The notes below the pieces were generated by a model. That model did no database searches and was not told where the DNA came from. It saw only the letters and a list, made by a program, of their open reading frames with translations. Shown here piece after piece: positions 23,695-33,497 of a stretch of DNA of 64,000 bases. The first letter of the stretch is position 1, and every line of letters starts with the position of its first letter. The position numbers and the translations under genes are program-made. Source of the DNA: Candidatus Altimarinota bacterium (lineage in GTDB: Bacteria > Patescibacteriota > Gracilibacteria > BD1-5 > UBA2023); assembly GCA_013268835.1 (NCBI GenBank), contig JABFSX010000003.1, positions 62,001 to 126,000 of the forward strand, in the 5' to 3' direction.

Positions 23695-24868
23695 TGTTAA
23701 CATACCATTGTTGTGCTATCACGAAGAGTGTTCCTATGAACCAATAGAGTCCAACTCCGAGAGGGAAGAAGTAAGCAGATACTGCAAGCATAAGCGGAAG
23801 CATATAGAGCATCATCTTTTGCATAAGCTCAGGATCAAGCGCTGCCTCAAGTGAATTAGGATCCTTTGGGGTTATTATCTCTTTGCTTGTTTCTTTTGAT
23901 TTTTTCGTATGTTGCATCGACATATAGGCTTGTACCCATTGTGTTGCCCCAAGAATGATACCAAAAATCACTGCTATAACTCATCCGACTTGTGAGAGAT
24001 TGATTCCGAAGAAATCTGTAATGATTCCTGTTGGATTAAAATCTTTGAAGATAGGGTAGAGGTGATAAAAATTAGAAGGATCAGTAATTCATGAAATTAC
24101 CCAATAGAGACCAATAAGTATTGGCATTTGAATAAGAAGAGGAAGACAAGAACCCATTGGATTTACTCATTCTTTTTTATAGAGTTCCATTATTTTTTGT
24201 CCAAGCACTGCTTTATCGTCTTTATATTCGTCTTGAATAGCTTTGATTTTTGGTTGAATTTTTTGGAGTTTTTTCTGGCTTTCCAGCATATGTTGTTGTG
24301 GAACTAGAAGAATCAATCGGATAATAAGTGTAATAATAATTATTGCCCATCCAAGTGAGTGTCCGGGTATCCAGGTAAGAAGCGCTATAAAAAGATTATA
24401 TATTGGTTCATATACAAGAGCAGATAGGCTAGATCGTAGTCATCCTGGTACTGAAAGATTAAATCATACGGTACGTTCTCAGAGAGATGATTTGAATGTA
24501 ATAGAATACTTTCCTGGTTGTGCAGAAAAAACTCGATACATTGAGTCAAATGGAAGTAGAGCTATACTATTCCCAGGTATACTGATAACATTACAGAAAG
24601 TTGGTGCTATTGCTTGAATTCCATTGAGAGGTATAGAATCTATTGTTATAAAAATCTCATTACAGGGATTAACCGTAATGGCTCCTGTTGTTGTATTGTG
24701 TAATGTTATTTTTGGAATATTTGGAACAATAATACTATCTTTCTCAATAGATAAAAATATATCAGTAGGAACTGTTGTGGTATTTGTTTTGGGAAAAAAC
24801 CAATACTGAATTAGTAATGAAGCAAGGAATGCAATTGCGAAAATATTGAGAACCTTAAGTTTGTCCAT
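23675..24868 (-). CDS. yidC: Membrane protein insertase YidC
   Basis: 397 residues. An N-terminal membrane anchor (residues 8-24) is followed by a short periplasmic domain and the five-helix insertase core: IYNLFIALLTWIPGHSLGWAI, IRLILLVPQQHMLESQKKLQ (with the conserved groove arginine), a coiled-coil cytosolic loop, then NPMGSCLPLLIQMPILIGLY and the final QWYVNNKK. The protein inserts membrane proteins with or without SecYEG. The periplasmic domain is much smaller than in Proteobacteria, as in CPR and Gram-positive forms. The rpmH-rnpA-yidC order is conserved near many bacterial replication origins. The stop lies within a terminator hairpin. Confidence 0.93.
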
Positions 24869-24890
24869 AAGTGAAAAGGTTGTTGATTAA

Positions 24891-25241
24891 TTAGTTTTTA
24901 GTTTCTTTGATTTTTTTATAAATGAATTGTAGGTTTTTTTCAAATTCTAGAATATCTCATTCATTCTTATAATTAAGAACAGTTCATTTTTTCATTACAA
25001 GGACAATATCAAGTGGAGTTGCATCGAGAAATGGTAATGAAATATCATAAAATTTTCTTCTCCAGAAATTACGATTTACGCTCCCTTTGGTACATTTTGA
25101 AGATAAGAGTATTCCACATCGTCAATGTTTATTTTTGATATCAAGAGTATTTGCCACACAAGTATACGAAAAAAAAGGTTTTTTTCTATTTAAAACCTTT
25201 TTAACTTCGCGTTCTGTAAGACGATATTCTTTGGAAATCAT
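24891..25241 (-). CDS. rnpA: Ribonuclease P protein component
   Basis: 116 residues from the ATG at 25241. The start MISKEYRLTEREVKKVLNRKK matches the normal RnpA beginning; an upstream ATG at 25313 would add 24 residues unlike the family. The RNR-like block reads GSVNRNFWRRKFYD. RnpA assists the RNase P RNA in tRNA 5' maturation. It lies between rpmH and yidC. The RNase P RNA gene was not seen in this window. Confidence 0.85.
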
Positions 25242-25334
25242 ACCATGAAGGTCATTTTGAATAAAACTCAACGAGATTACTTCATTGTATTGAACAATAA
25301 TTTTACTCTCCAATAAGGAGTTATTATATTGTGA

Positions 25335-25574
25335 TTAACCGCGAAAACGTTCTGTAAGTCCAGGAAAAGTAACAATACGAGCGTTTCCACCAGCAACATT
25401 GTGGTGTTTGCTTTTACCGCGAACGTTCTTAAATCGGTTTGCATAGCTTACTGTAAGGATATGGCGACCTTTTCTACGACGTGCACGAAGGACTTTTTGT
25501 CCATCTACAGTATTTTTACGTGCGAGGAATCCGTGAACACGGAGTCGTTTTCTCTTCTTAAGTTTTCCGATCAT
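25335..25574 (-). CDS. rpmH: Ribosomal protein bL34 with C-terminal extension
   Basis: 79 residues. The first ~43 residues carry the L34 signature ([36 protein letters not shown]). Bacterial L34 normally stops there (44-46 residues); this one goes on for about 35 basic residues ([20 protein letters not shown]...). The gene uses no TGA, so the extension is not a recoding artefact: the stop is TAA. It heads the rpmH-rnpA-yidC cluster. Confidence 0.9.
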   Translation of the reverse strand: MIGKLKKRKRLRVHGFLARKNTVDGQKVLRARRRKGRHILTVSYANRFKNVRGKSKHHNVAGGNARIVTFPGLTERFRG

Positions 25575-25647
25575 ATAATATATTTTTTATGAAAAAAGCT
25601 TCGGGATTGTATAGAAAACTTGAAACTTGTCAATCATTTTTTCGAAA

Positions 25648-26886
25648 TTAATCAAAGTCAGAAAGTGAAACACTTGTTGATATAGATATTGTGGGGTCTT
25701 CATTTCTAAGTGTTCTTCTTTTTCCCCAAGAAAATCACATTTCTAGATTCATTCGTACGTATGGGTGGATGAATGGACTAATACAAGTAGGATCATATAA
25801 TGGATTAAGTGTATCTTGTATACAGTCACTTGCTGCCCATGATAACCAAGGATCTTTTACGGGATAAATCTGAAACGAGAGATTTTTTACATTGATAGTA
25901 CTAGGAAAAAGATTAATCCATTCTCCACCTGATCCAGTAGCAAGGTATTGACTAGATAATGGTGCAGGATTACTTCGGCATCATTCCCAATCCTCAGTAC
26001 ATACCCAAGTATCGATAATGCCATCATAAGTAGTCGAAACAGTAGTTGCCCCGGTATGATAATCTCATACATCAAGTCATTTTAATTTTAATATTTGAAC
26101 ATTCCCAATACATCCACTATTTGTCGATGTCATCCCACTTCCAAATGCCGGAAAAATACAAGGAATAAGGGCTCCACCAATTATCGCATTCGGATCCTGA
26201 GATATGTTCCATCTATAGAAAGTTCTTGTTTTTGCTATTTTGTTTATAAGATAGAGTTCCTGAATGGATCCAGTAAGTACCTCTGGAGCATTTCCAAGTG
26301 CCTTATCATCATCATCGCCAATAATACTTCCACTTGCATCAGCATTTTCATCCCCATAATCTCCATCCCCATTTCCGTTATGGTCAGTATATTGAGCAAG
26401 GTATTGACCATAACGTTGATATTCACCCATAAAACTTAATCCAGTTCCTGTAAGAGATCCTTCAGCACCATTATTGTTATTCGTAAGGCATCCACTACTT
26501 GATCAGAGGGTACTTCCACTATCGGAGCGACAAAGATAGATTCCACTTCAGTAGTTTATTGTTCATAGTACTCAGTTGAGTCAATAGTTACCAACTCATG
26601 TTGGATCTTGATAGTGTCCACCTGTTCCAGTTGTTCATACTGCCATTCGGTTCCAATATTCCTCATAATCAAGAGTTCCTCCATCTTTTATCCCAGTGAA
26701 TAGTTGTTCTGAAAAGTAATAGAGTTCTTCAAGAAGAGCTACTCTATTAAGGGTTTTTATTCTTACTACAGATAAACTTTCTACAGCTACTATTACACTG
26801 GTAATGATAAGTGCAAAGAGTGTCATGGATATCATCATTTCAAGAATGGTGAATCCTTTATTATTTTGAATTTTTGTTGCGATCAT
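25648..26886 (-). CDS. Large prepilin-like surface protein
   Basis: 412 residues, start MIATKIQNNKGFTILEMMISMTLFALIIT: a classic type IV prepilin leader cut between Gly and Phe, with Glu at mature position 5, followed by one hydrophobic helix. The exported part is large and Gly/Ser/Asn/Asp-rich, with an acidic Asp/Gly/Asn stretch (DHNGNGDGDYGDENADAS) suggestive of calcium binding, and about 10 Cys residues. At least ten TGAs are Gly. It is far longer than ordinary pilins, so a minor pilin or adhesin tip is more likely than a shaft subunit. A second in-frame ATG at 26916 would place 10 extra residues before the leader. Confidence 0.75.
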
Positions 26887-27094
26887 ATAGTCAGGATAGT
26901 AGAATAAAAGGTACAAATACAGCTCTTCCTATTTTTATAGCAGTTGGGTTTTTTATAAATGATTGTGGTCCTTTTGAGATAATCTCATCAGTAAGAGAAA
27001 AATCTTTATTTTTTTTATATTCTATTTTTCCTAAAAAGAGAATTCACAAAAGTTCTATTATTTTTTGAAAATATTTTATACAAATATTTCAGAA

Positions 27095-27799
27095 ATGAAT
27101 CCATATATTTTTCTGCATGAATCTATTGAAAAAAAAGAAAAGATACATAATATGACATCTATGTCTGATTATATTACAAATTCAAAAAATCGAAAATTAA
27201 AAACAAAAATTCTTTTATTTTTATCTCGAATCAATATCTGAGCTGGAAAACTTCCTCTTTCATGAAGGATTATACTTTTTATGGAATGTATCCTTTGAGG
27301 ATCATTATTTTTACCATGGTTTCGATTCGTCTATTTGAATGAAACCGTTCAAATACAGTCAGGATTTTCTAGTTATGCACTCTATATTGGTTATGGGATA
27401 GTGCTTGCTGTTATTATGATTCCATTTTTTCTTCTTTCTCATACCAAAAAAGAACGTATACGGGCGATGGTTCCATTTCGCCTTTCCGATACACAGGTAA
27501 TTGTTTTTATTACTAGTATGCTACTTATAACTCTGATTAATTTGATAGTGCTGAATGCTATTTATAGTATTCAGATTGCGGCTCATGGTTCGAGTCTCGG
27601 AAGTGGCTTTAAGGTAGCCTTTTCAGCTGTTGTGGCGATACTGATTGCTACATACTTTCTTTCAAAGTCAAATAAAGAAATAAATACAGAAATTTATTAC
27701 ATCGATCATCAGACAGATAAAGAGCTTCTCGAATATAAAGATATCCTTTCTAAGGATGAAAGTAAAAAGAAAAAAAATAATATGAGCTTACCGATTTAA
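27095..27799 (+). CDS. Polytopic membrane protein, unknown function
   Basis: 234 residues from ATG 27095 (three TGAs as Gly). A charged N-terminal 55 residues precedes about four membrane segments (around residues 65-85, 95-115, 140-165 and 180-200), ending in a Lys-rich tail DESKKKKNNM. A TTG at 27335 would start in the middle of the hydrophobic part and is less likely. No family recognised. Its start is divergent from the prepilin gene at 26886. Confidence 0.62.
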
Positions 27800-27882
27800 A
27801 CTTGACTTTACTAGAAAACCTATATTATTATCACATAAGGGGTTTTAAAAAAATCTCAAGAAATTCCTAATTTTCTACACTC

Positions 27883-28923
27883 ATGTCTACTGTAGCTACT
27901 GAGATCCAGAGTACGTTTGAGAACATACTCTCATCACTCGCTGAAAAAGAGCGATCAGTTATTACTCGTCGTATTGGTCTTGTTGGTGAACGAGAAACAC
28001 TTCAAGAAATTGGGGATACATATGGCATTACTCGTGAAAGAGTTCGTCAAATTGAAGATGTTGGTATCAAAAAAATTGGTCGTATTATGCGCACAAGTTC
28101 TTTGATGCGTATTCAAGAATCTGGTGAAAAAATTCTCCAGATGCATGGAGGAATTATGACACGAGATCGCTTGATTTCAGCAATAATTGCAGATATCGGT
28201 ATTGAAGGAGCACTTAATCATAATATTATTGACGTTCTTCTTCAGGCAGATTATAATCTCCAGAGATCCAAGCCTCAACTTGGAACGAATACATATTTTC
28301 ACTTTGCGGAAGTAACAAAAAAAGTAGTAGAAGCGGTTCATAAGGAAGCTCTTAAATCACTGAAGAAAAAAGGAGATATTATGGAGGTGACTGCACTCTA
28401 TGAATCAATTCATCTGGCTCTTTTTGCTCAATTTGGAAACCTTAGCAATGTAATCCTTGATTCTATCATGGATATATTCCTTGATATTGTTAAGGGGGAA
28501 GAGAAATTTATTGGTCTTGAAAAATGGAAAATTCTTAATCCAGCAACTCTCAAAGATAAAGCAATCTATGTATTGAAGAAGAAAAAAGAACCTCTTCATT
28601 TTCTTGATATTGCAGCAGCTATTACAGAGCGCTTCAATGAACCAGTAAAAACTTCAACTATCCACAATGAACTCATTCGAAATAATGAATTCGTACTTAT
28701 CGGACGAGGTATCTATGTTCTTAAAGAATGGGGATACAAGGATGGAACAGTTCTTGATGTTATCCTTGAGATATTCAAGAAAGCAGGTGCTCCTCTTTCA
28801 ACTGAAGAGATCACTGAACGAGTTCTGAAAATCCGACAAGTGAAGATCACTACTATCTATATGAATCTTCAGAATAAGAAGTATGTAGAACGAGTAGGAC
28901 GAAATCTCTATCAATCAAAATAA
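27883..28923 (+). CDS. Sigma-70 region 4 / HARE-HTH transcription factor
   Basis: 346 residues, no TGA codons. Residues about 12-72 match sigma-70 region 4 (AEKERSVITRRIGL...TLQEIGDTYGITRERVRQIEDVGIKKI), the helix-turn-helix that binds the -35 element. The C-terminal half has a HARE-HTH domain (LKDKAIYVLKKKKEPLHFLDIAAAI...NEFVLIGRGIYVLKEWGY, about 225-290), also found in the RNA polymerase delta subunit, then a last winged helix. There is no region 2, so it cannot by itself melt a promoter; an accessory polymerase factor is the likely role. A terminator follows. Confidence 0.85.
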   Translation: MSTVATEIQSTFENILSSLAEKERSVITRRIGLVGERETLQEIGDTYGITRERVRQIEDVGIKKIGRIMRTSSLMRIQESGEKILQMHGGIMTRDRLISAIIADIGIEGALNHNIIDVLLQADYNLQRSKPQLGTNTYFHFAEVTKKVVEAVHKEALKSLKKKGDIMEVTALYESIHLALFAQFGNLSNVILDSIMDIFLDIVKGEEKFIGLEKWKILNPATLKDKAIYVLKKKKEPLHFLDIAAAITERFNEPVKTSTIHNELIRNNEFVLIGRGIYVLKEWGYKDGTVLDVILEIFKKAGAPLSTEEITERVLKIRQVKITTIYMNLQNKKYVERVGRNLYQSK

Positions 28924-28927
28924 ACTT

Positions 28928-28959
28928 AAAAAAATCCTTCAAATTTGGAGGATTTTTTT
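28928..28959. terminator. Intrinsic terminator after HARE-HTH factor
   Basis: A-tract, stem AAATCCTTC/GGAGGATTT with an AAATTT loop (two G-U or mismatched steps), T-tract. It also spans the stop of the convergent O-antigen ligase-like gene. Confidence 0.8.
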
Positions 28960-30172
28960 AAGGATTCACTGTTCTTAGTAGCAGAATACTTAGGAGTATA
29001 AGAAGGAGAATATGTGTTATGATATATACATTGAATGTTAAGAATACTATCAGTAGAATAATCGAGAGTATATATGGATTTTTTAGAGAAACTCATCTCT
29101 TGATACAGCTATATATATAGGTAAAAATTGGCAAGAGTCCATATTGAAAGACGGTATCTATGAAGAGATTATGTGAGGAATCAATATTCATACTATTTGG
29201 GAAATAGCTATTCACAAGATCAGATCTGAAATCTGAGAAATAGGAGAGTATCGAATCAGGGCCAAATCCAATTAATAGGCCCATTGGATGGCTGAGTAGA
29301 ATACCAATAAGTTCTTTCATAAGAATAAAACGACTCTCAAAAGAGAGTAACTTATCTGCTTCAATAAAATTAAATCATAGAGATAATAGTATGCTTATAA
29401 TGAGTAAAAAGATACTGAATTGCTTTCAGATGTGTTTTCAGAAAAAATATCAAAGACTATACCAGAGGAGAAGGAATAATATAAGGGTATTTGCTATATA
29501 GCTTCAAGATACATAGATTCATCATAAAAAAATCAGCAGAGCTCCTATATATCATATAGGAATATATTTTTGTTTTATTTTCCAATCCCAATTCAGTATA
29601 TACTCCATAAGTATGGGAATAAATACGAGCATATAACCTGCCAGATAATTTGGGTTTCCAAGCGTACCTGATGATCTTCCTGGGTACATGCTATACATCC
29701 CTGAGCGATTGTATATATCAAATCATCCACCAAGATGCTCTCCTATAGCAATGAGTGCTACGAAAAATGCTGATATGATGCTCCAATTGAGATATTTCTG
29801 AAGATGTTCTTTTGGATTCGAGATGAGCACAATACTATAACCAATTATAGCAAAATAAGAGAGATATCCATGATGTTTCTCATAGCTTCCTATAAAAAAA
29901 TCAGAATTAAATACACCTCAAAAATAGAGTCCTGATAGGAATGGTATAATGAGCAATATATAAAAAATATAACCATACTTTTTGAGAGTATTTCCTATTG
30001 ATAAAGGAAATCGAATCAATCATTCAATATAGGTGAATACAAGAATAATCAGAAAAAGGTATATTTTTTGACGCTCAAAAGAATAATTCTCTCAAAATAT
30101 CAACCTAAAAGGTGATAGTACATGAGAAAAATGTAGGGGAAGGATGAAAAATAAGGCAGTAAGAGAGTACAT
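28958..30172 (-). CDS. O-antigen ligase/Wzy-type polysaccharide membrane protein
   Basis: 404 residues with about ten membrane helices. The WaaL/Wzy_C hallmark GTLGNPNYLAGYM is at about residues 150-160, followed later by SSHNLFIDTVFQYG. These residues belong to the periplasmic loops of ligases joining polymer or sugar to a lipid or protein acceptor. With type IV pilins and prepilin-like proteins encoded here, an O-linked glycosyltransferase of the PglL/TfpO kind is also possible; sequence alone cannot separate the two. About six TGAs are Gly. Confidence 0.82.
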
Positions 30173-30218
30173 TATACTAAAATAGTATTATTTATATTGT
30201 TTGCCTTATGATAATTTT

Positions 30219-30644
30219 TTATTTTTTTGTATTATTTCGAATTTCTATAAGGAGTTCTTCCATATTTTCAAAATTTGGCTTGTAATTGGTGGTTTCAGTA
30301 TATTTCTTGAATTCTGATTGCACAGTATGTACGTATGGTTCAAGCCTTTGTCCGATAAGGGGAAGATCGATAATGAGTGTGAGTGACCATCCAACAAGAC
30401 CGATTACAATTGTAGCACCCACAAGAGCCCCAAAACCTCGTGCCACACCTGCAATGAAGTTTGGCCAGAGCATCTTCCATGGACTATGGATATAGTCGAT
30501 GAATTCCTCTAGTCCCATTGCTTGAATTGCATCAGTAATACCTTCAATATCTTCTTGAGTTTTTTTAGAAGTTTTTCTAACGGCTGTTACTCGTTTGGTG
30601 GACATTTTTTTGATCTGTTGTTCGTCGTGGATATCTTTTTCCAT
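30219..30644 (-). CDS. DUF5665-like membrane-associated protein
   Basis: About 141 residues. The core GLEEFIDYIHSPWKMLWPNFIAGVARGFGALVGATIVIGLVGWSLTLI matches the DUF5665 family (amphipathic helix, WxNF block, Gly-rich membrane helix). The N-terminus is basic and the C-terminus ends in a soluble helical tail. The start is uncertain: ATG 30644 is used; 30605 is also possible. A still longer frame to 30740 would begin inside the fusA terminator, so it was rejected. Function unknown. Confidence 0.7.
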   Translation of the reverse strand: MEKDIHDEQQIKKMSTKRVTAVRKTSKKTQEDIEGITDAIQAMGLEEFIDYIHSPWKMLWPNFIAGVARGFGALVGATIVIGLVGWSLTLIIDLPLIGQRLEPYVHTVQSEFKKYTETTNYKPNFENMEELLIEIRNNTKK

Positions 30645-30728
30645 AAAATTAGGATGCATTAGAGAATATGGCAGGAGTATAATCGAGAATAGAAGAAGTG
30701 CAAATTGAAAAATTGGTCTCGAAAAAGA

Positions 30729-30761
30729 AAAAATCCCCACTTTTTACAGTAGGGGATTTTT
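30729..30761. terminator. Intrinsic terminator after fusA
   Basis: Reverse-strand stem AAAATCCCC / GGGGATTTT with a loop of about 13 nt, flanked by A and T tracts, just after the fusA stop. Confidence 0.8.
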
Positions 30762-30773
30762 GTTCAGAAAATA

Positions 30774-32918
30774 TTATTCTTCATCATCTTCTTCGAACTT
30801 CACTCCGCGTTCTGCACGGATTTTTTCTGTGATGTTGTTTGGAACCTGAGAATAGTGAGCAAATTCCATAGCGTATGTTGCACGTCCTTGTGATGATGAT
30901 CGGAGATCTGTAGAGTATCCGAACATTTCAGAGAGAGGAACATGAGCTCGGATAATCTTTGCCATACCACGTTCAGTCATCTCGATGATCTGTCCTCGTT
31001 TTGAGTTGAGATTTCCGAGAACGTCACCCATATATTCTTCTGGAGTATTAACCTCCACAAGCATAATTGGTTCAAGAAGAGCTGGACGAGCCTTCTTCGC
31101 TGCCTGACGGAATGCCTTGATAGCAGCCATACGGAACGCAAGTTCGTTCGAATCCACATCATGGTAAGAACCGAATGTAAGAGTAGCCTTCACATCAACG
31201 ATAGGATATCCAGCAATAATACCACGAGTATATGCTGTAATAAGTCCTTTTTCAACACCAGGAATATATTCACGAGGAATCACACCTCCCACTACCTTGT
31301 TCACGAATACAGTTTCAGTAGCAAGTGCTTCTGGATCTGCAGCTCGCATCTCAGGAGTAATTGGTTCGAATGTGATAACAACGTCACCAAATTGTCCACG
31401 ACCACCTGATTGCTTCTTGTGAGTACCTCGTTCGTCAGTTACTGTAGCAGTAATAGTCTCACGATACGCCACTTGAGGAGCTCCAACATTGGCTTCAACT
31501 TTGAATTCTCGTTTCATACGATCTACAAGGATCTCAAGGTGAAGTTCACCCATACCCGCCATGATCGTTTGTCCAGTTTCTGGATTTGATGATACACGGA
31601 ATGAAGGATCTTCTTCAGCAAGCTTATTGAGAGCCATACCCATCTTTTCCTGGTCTGCCTTTGTTTTTGGTTCTACTGAGATAGAGATAACTGGCTCAGG
31701 GAATACCATACGCTCGAGAAGAACTGGATGGTTGATATCACAGAGAGTATCACCTGTTTTTGTATCTTTGAGTCCGATGATCGCACCAATATTACCTGCT
31801 GGGATTTCTTCGATTTCAGTTCGAGTATTGGCGTGCATCTGAAGAAGGCGACCAATACGTTCTTTTTCTCCGCTTACAGAGTTGAGAACATATGAACCTG
31901 ACTTGAGAGTACCTGCATAAACACGAACGAATGTAATACGTCCTACGAATGGATCAGTCATGATCTTGAATGCGATAGCACCAAGAGTTTCATTTGGATC
32001 TTGTTTGAGAGTAATTACTTTTTCGATATCATCAGGATCAATACCTGAGATCATACCACCCTTCACATCAAGAGGAGAAGGAAGAAGATCTACAACGGCA
32101 TCAAGAACGAGTTGTACCCCCTTGTTCATAAGAGCAGATCCACACATAAGTGGATATACCATATCGGCGATAACTCCTTTTCGAAGACCTTGTTTGATTT
32201 CAGCTTCGGTAAGAGTACCATTTTCGAAGAACTTATCCATAAGCTCATCATCTTGTTCAGCGGCTTTCTCAACGAGAGCTGCATGCCACTTGTCTGCATC
32301 AGCCTGATGAGAAGCTGGGATTTCCATTTCAACAACTTTTTCACCCATCTTTCCATCAAATGTATACGCCTTCATATTGATAAGATTGATGATTCCAGAG
32401 AAATCATTCTCTTGTCCGATAGGGAGTTGGATAGGAATCACTTTGTTTCCGGCAAGACGCTTGATGATAGACTCGTAAGTCATCATGAAGTTACCTCCAG
32501 TTTTATCCATCTTATTGGCAAAAGCAATACGAGGAACTCCGTATTTGTCAGCTTGTTTCCATACTGTCTCAGATTGAGGCTCAACACCTTGTGAAGCATC
32601 GAATACTGCAACCGCACCATCAAGAACACGCATAGAACGCTCTACCTCGATAGTAAAGTCAACGTGACCTGGGGTATCAATAAGATTGAGTTGAATCCCT
32701 CTCCATGAAGTAGTTGTCGCTGCAGAAGTAATCGTGATACCACGCTCCTTCTCTTGTTCCATCCAGTCCATAGTCGCTCCTCCATCATGTACTTCACCAA
32801 TCTTGTGATTGATACCAGTATAGAAAAGAACACGCTCAGAAGTGGTAGTTTTACCCGCATCAATGTGGGCACAAATACCGAAGTTTCGGATATTTTTGAG
32901 ATCCTTGGAAATCGCCAT
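30774..32918 (-). CDS. fusA: Translation elongation factor G
   Basis: A GTPase that moves tRNAs and mRNA during ribosomal translocation. 714 residues with no in-frame TGA. G1 [10 protein letters not shown]2/switch I with [12 protein letters not shown]3 DTPGHVDF, G4 NKMDKTG; domains II-V follow (domain IV near [13 protein letters not shown]; domain V near [11 protein letters not shown]). The acidic tail EEDDEE is a small extra. It stands alone, without the usual rpsL-rpsG-tuf neighbours, as in many CPR genomes. The complete lack of UGA in a long, glycine-rich, highly expressed protein is notable. Confidence 0.98.
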   Translation of the reverse strand: MAISKDLKNIRNFGICAHIDAGKTTTSERVLFYTGINHKIGEVHDGGATMDWMEQEKERGITITSAATTTSWRGIQLNLIDTPGHVDFTIEVERSMRVLDGAVAVFDASQGVEPQSETVWKQADKYGVPRIAFANKMDKTGGNFMMTYESIIKRLAGNKVIPIQLPIGQENDFSGIINLINMKAYTFDGKMGEKVVEMEIPASHQADADKWHAALVEKAAEQDDELMDKFFENGTLTEAEIKQGLRKGVIADMVYPLMCGSALMNKGVQLVLDAVVDLLPSPLDVKGGMISGIDPDDIEKVITLKQDPNETLGAIAFKIMTDPFVGRITFVRVYAGTLKSGSYVLNSVSGEKERIGRLLQMHANTRTEIEEIPAGNIGAIIGLKDTKTGDTLCDINHPVLLERMVFPEPVISISVEPKTKADQEKMGMALNKLAEEDPSFRVSSNPETGQTIMAGMGELHLEILVDRMKREFKVEANVGAPQVAYRETITATVTDERGTHKKQSGGRGQFGDVVITFEPITPEMRAADPEALATETVFVNKVVGGVIPREYIPGVEKGLITAYTRGIIAGYPIVDVKATLTFGSYHDVDSNELAFRMAAIKAFRQAAKKARPALLEPIMLVEVNTPEEYMGDVLGNLNSKRGQIIEMTERGMAKIIRAHVPLSEMFGYSTDLRSSSQGRATYAMEFAHYSQVPNNITEKIRAERGVKFEEDDEE

Positions 32919-33020
32919 AAAATGTAAAAATTAGAAATAATATTGCAGAAATCGCGAGAATAATATGGAAAAGAGGGGAAATGTCAAAAAGGATTTAACT
33001 GGAATTTTTTATTCAAAAAT

Positions 33021-33048
33021 TTGCTTTTATTTTCATTTTTTCTATACT
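33021..33048 (+). promoter_or_regulatory. Putative promoter for the tRNA-Leu genes
   Basis: -35 TTGCTT (33021-33026), 16-base T-rich spacer, -10 TATACT (33043-33048). It has the same form as the promoters seen before nusA and tRNA-Cys. Confidence 0.6.
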
Positions 33049-33066
33049 TCCCTCACTCGTTCATTT

Positions 33067-33094
33067 GCTCGGGTGGTGGAATGGTAGATGTGCG
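33067..33094 (+). pseudogene. Truncated copy of tRNA-Leu 5' half
   Basis: The 5' acceptor strand and D-arm of tRNA-Leu(CAG) are repeated here (GCTCGGGTGGTGGAATGGTAG, positions 33067-33087 equal 33190-33210) but no matching anticodon arm, T-arm or 3' acceptor follows. It sits 123 bases before the intact gene and is probably a remnant of a duplication. It may still be transcribed as part of the leader. Confidence 0.6.
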
Positions 33095-33189
33095 GTTCGA
33101 AATGAGCGTTTAGCGAATATTCGAGAGCCATACCTCCGAGACGAAGTCGAGAGGGGTACACGTACCTCGCCCATAAGTCCGAATAATAA

Positions 33190-33273
33190 GCTCGGGTGGT
33201 GGAATGGTAGACACGTACGTTTCAGATGCGTATGCCTTCGGGTGTGTGGGTTCAAGTCCCATCTCGAGCACCA
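33190..33273 (+). tRNA. tRNA-Leu(CAG)
   Basis: Acceptor GCTCGGG pairs with CTCGAGC, discriminator A, encoded CCA. Anticodon stem TACGT/GCGTA with loop TTCAGAT gives anticodon CAG. There is a long variable arm with a CTTCGG loop, as expected for class II tRNA-Leu. T-loop TTCAAGT. Confidence 0.93.
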
Positions 33274-33296
33274 CAAATTGAAGATCCAGAAAAAAT

Positions 33297-33380
33297 GCCC
33301 AGGTGATGGAATGGTAGACATGACGGTCTTAGAAGCCGTTGCCGCGAGGTGTAAGAGTTCAAGTCTCTTCCTGGGCACCA
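33297..33380 (+). tRNA. tRNA-Leu(UAG)
   Basis: Acceptor GCCCAGG pairs with CCTGGGC, discriminator A, encoded CCA. Anticodon stem ACGGT/GCCGT with loop CTTAGAA gives anticodon UAG. A long variable arm is present. Its 3' terminal ACCA is the first part of the 22-bp repeat found again at 35721. Confidence 0.93.
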
Positions 33381-33398
33381 TCAAAATAATAAAAATCT
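33377..33398 (+). repeat. Direct repeat copy 1 (possible attL)
   Basis: 22 bases starting with the ACCA of tRNA-Leu(UAG) and running into its terminator A-tract. An exact copy lies at 35721-35742, so the two bracket the DUF262/HEPN genes. Confidence 0.75.
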
Positions 33399-33420
33399 CA
33401 TTCGAAAGAATGGGATTTTT
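33391..33420 (+). terminator. Terminator of the tRNA-Leu transcript
   Basis: Stem AATCTCATTC/GAATGGGATT with loop GAAA, T-tract. The core CATTCGAAAGAATG is also used after tRNA-Arg (53885-53911). Confidence 0.85.
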
Positions 33421-33497
33421 AATAAATTTGTATAAAAATCAGGTTTCTGTAAACTTACAGTAAATAATTATTTTTTACTTTATAAACTATAGTAGTT

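Noticed and set aside
30645-30740. Longer start of the DUF5665-like gene
   Set aside because: The extra segment begins in the fusA terminator hairpin and is unlike the family.
31960-32594. Forward frames within fusA
   Set aside because: Antisense shadows of the conserved EF-G gene.
33065-33463. Open reading frame of 132 codons over the tRNA-Leu region (plus a reverse one at 33061-33384)
   Set aside because: It is the translation of three tRNA-like sequences; two perfect tRNA-Leu cloverleaves explain the region.
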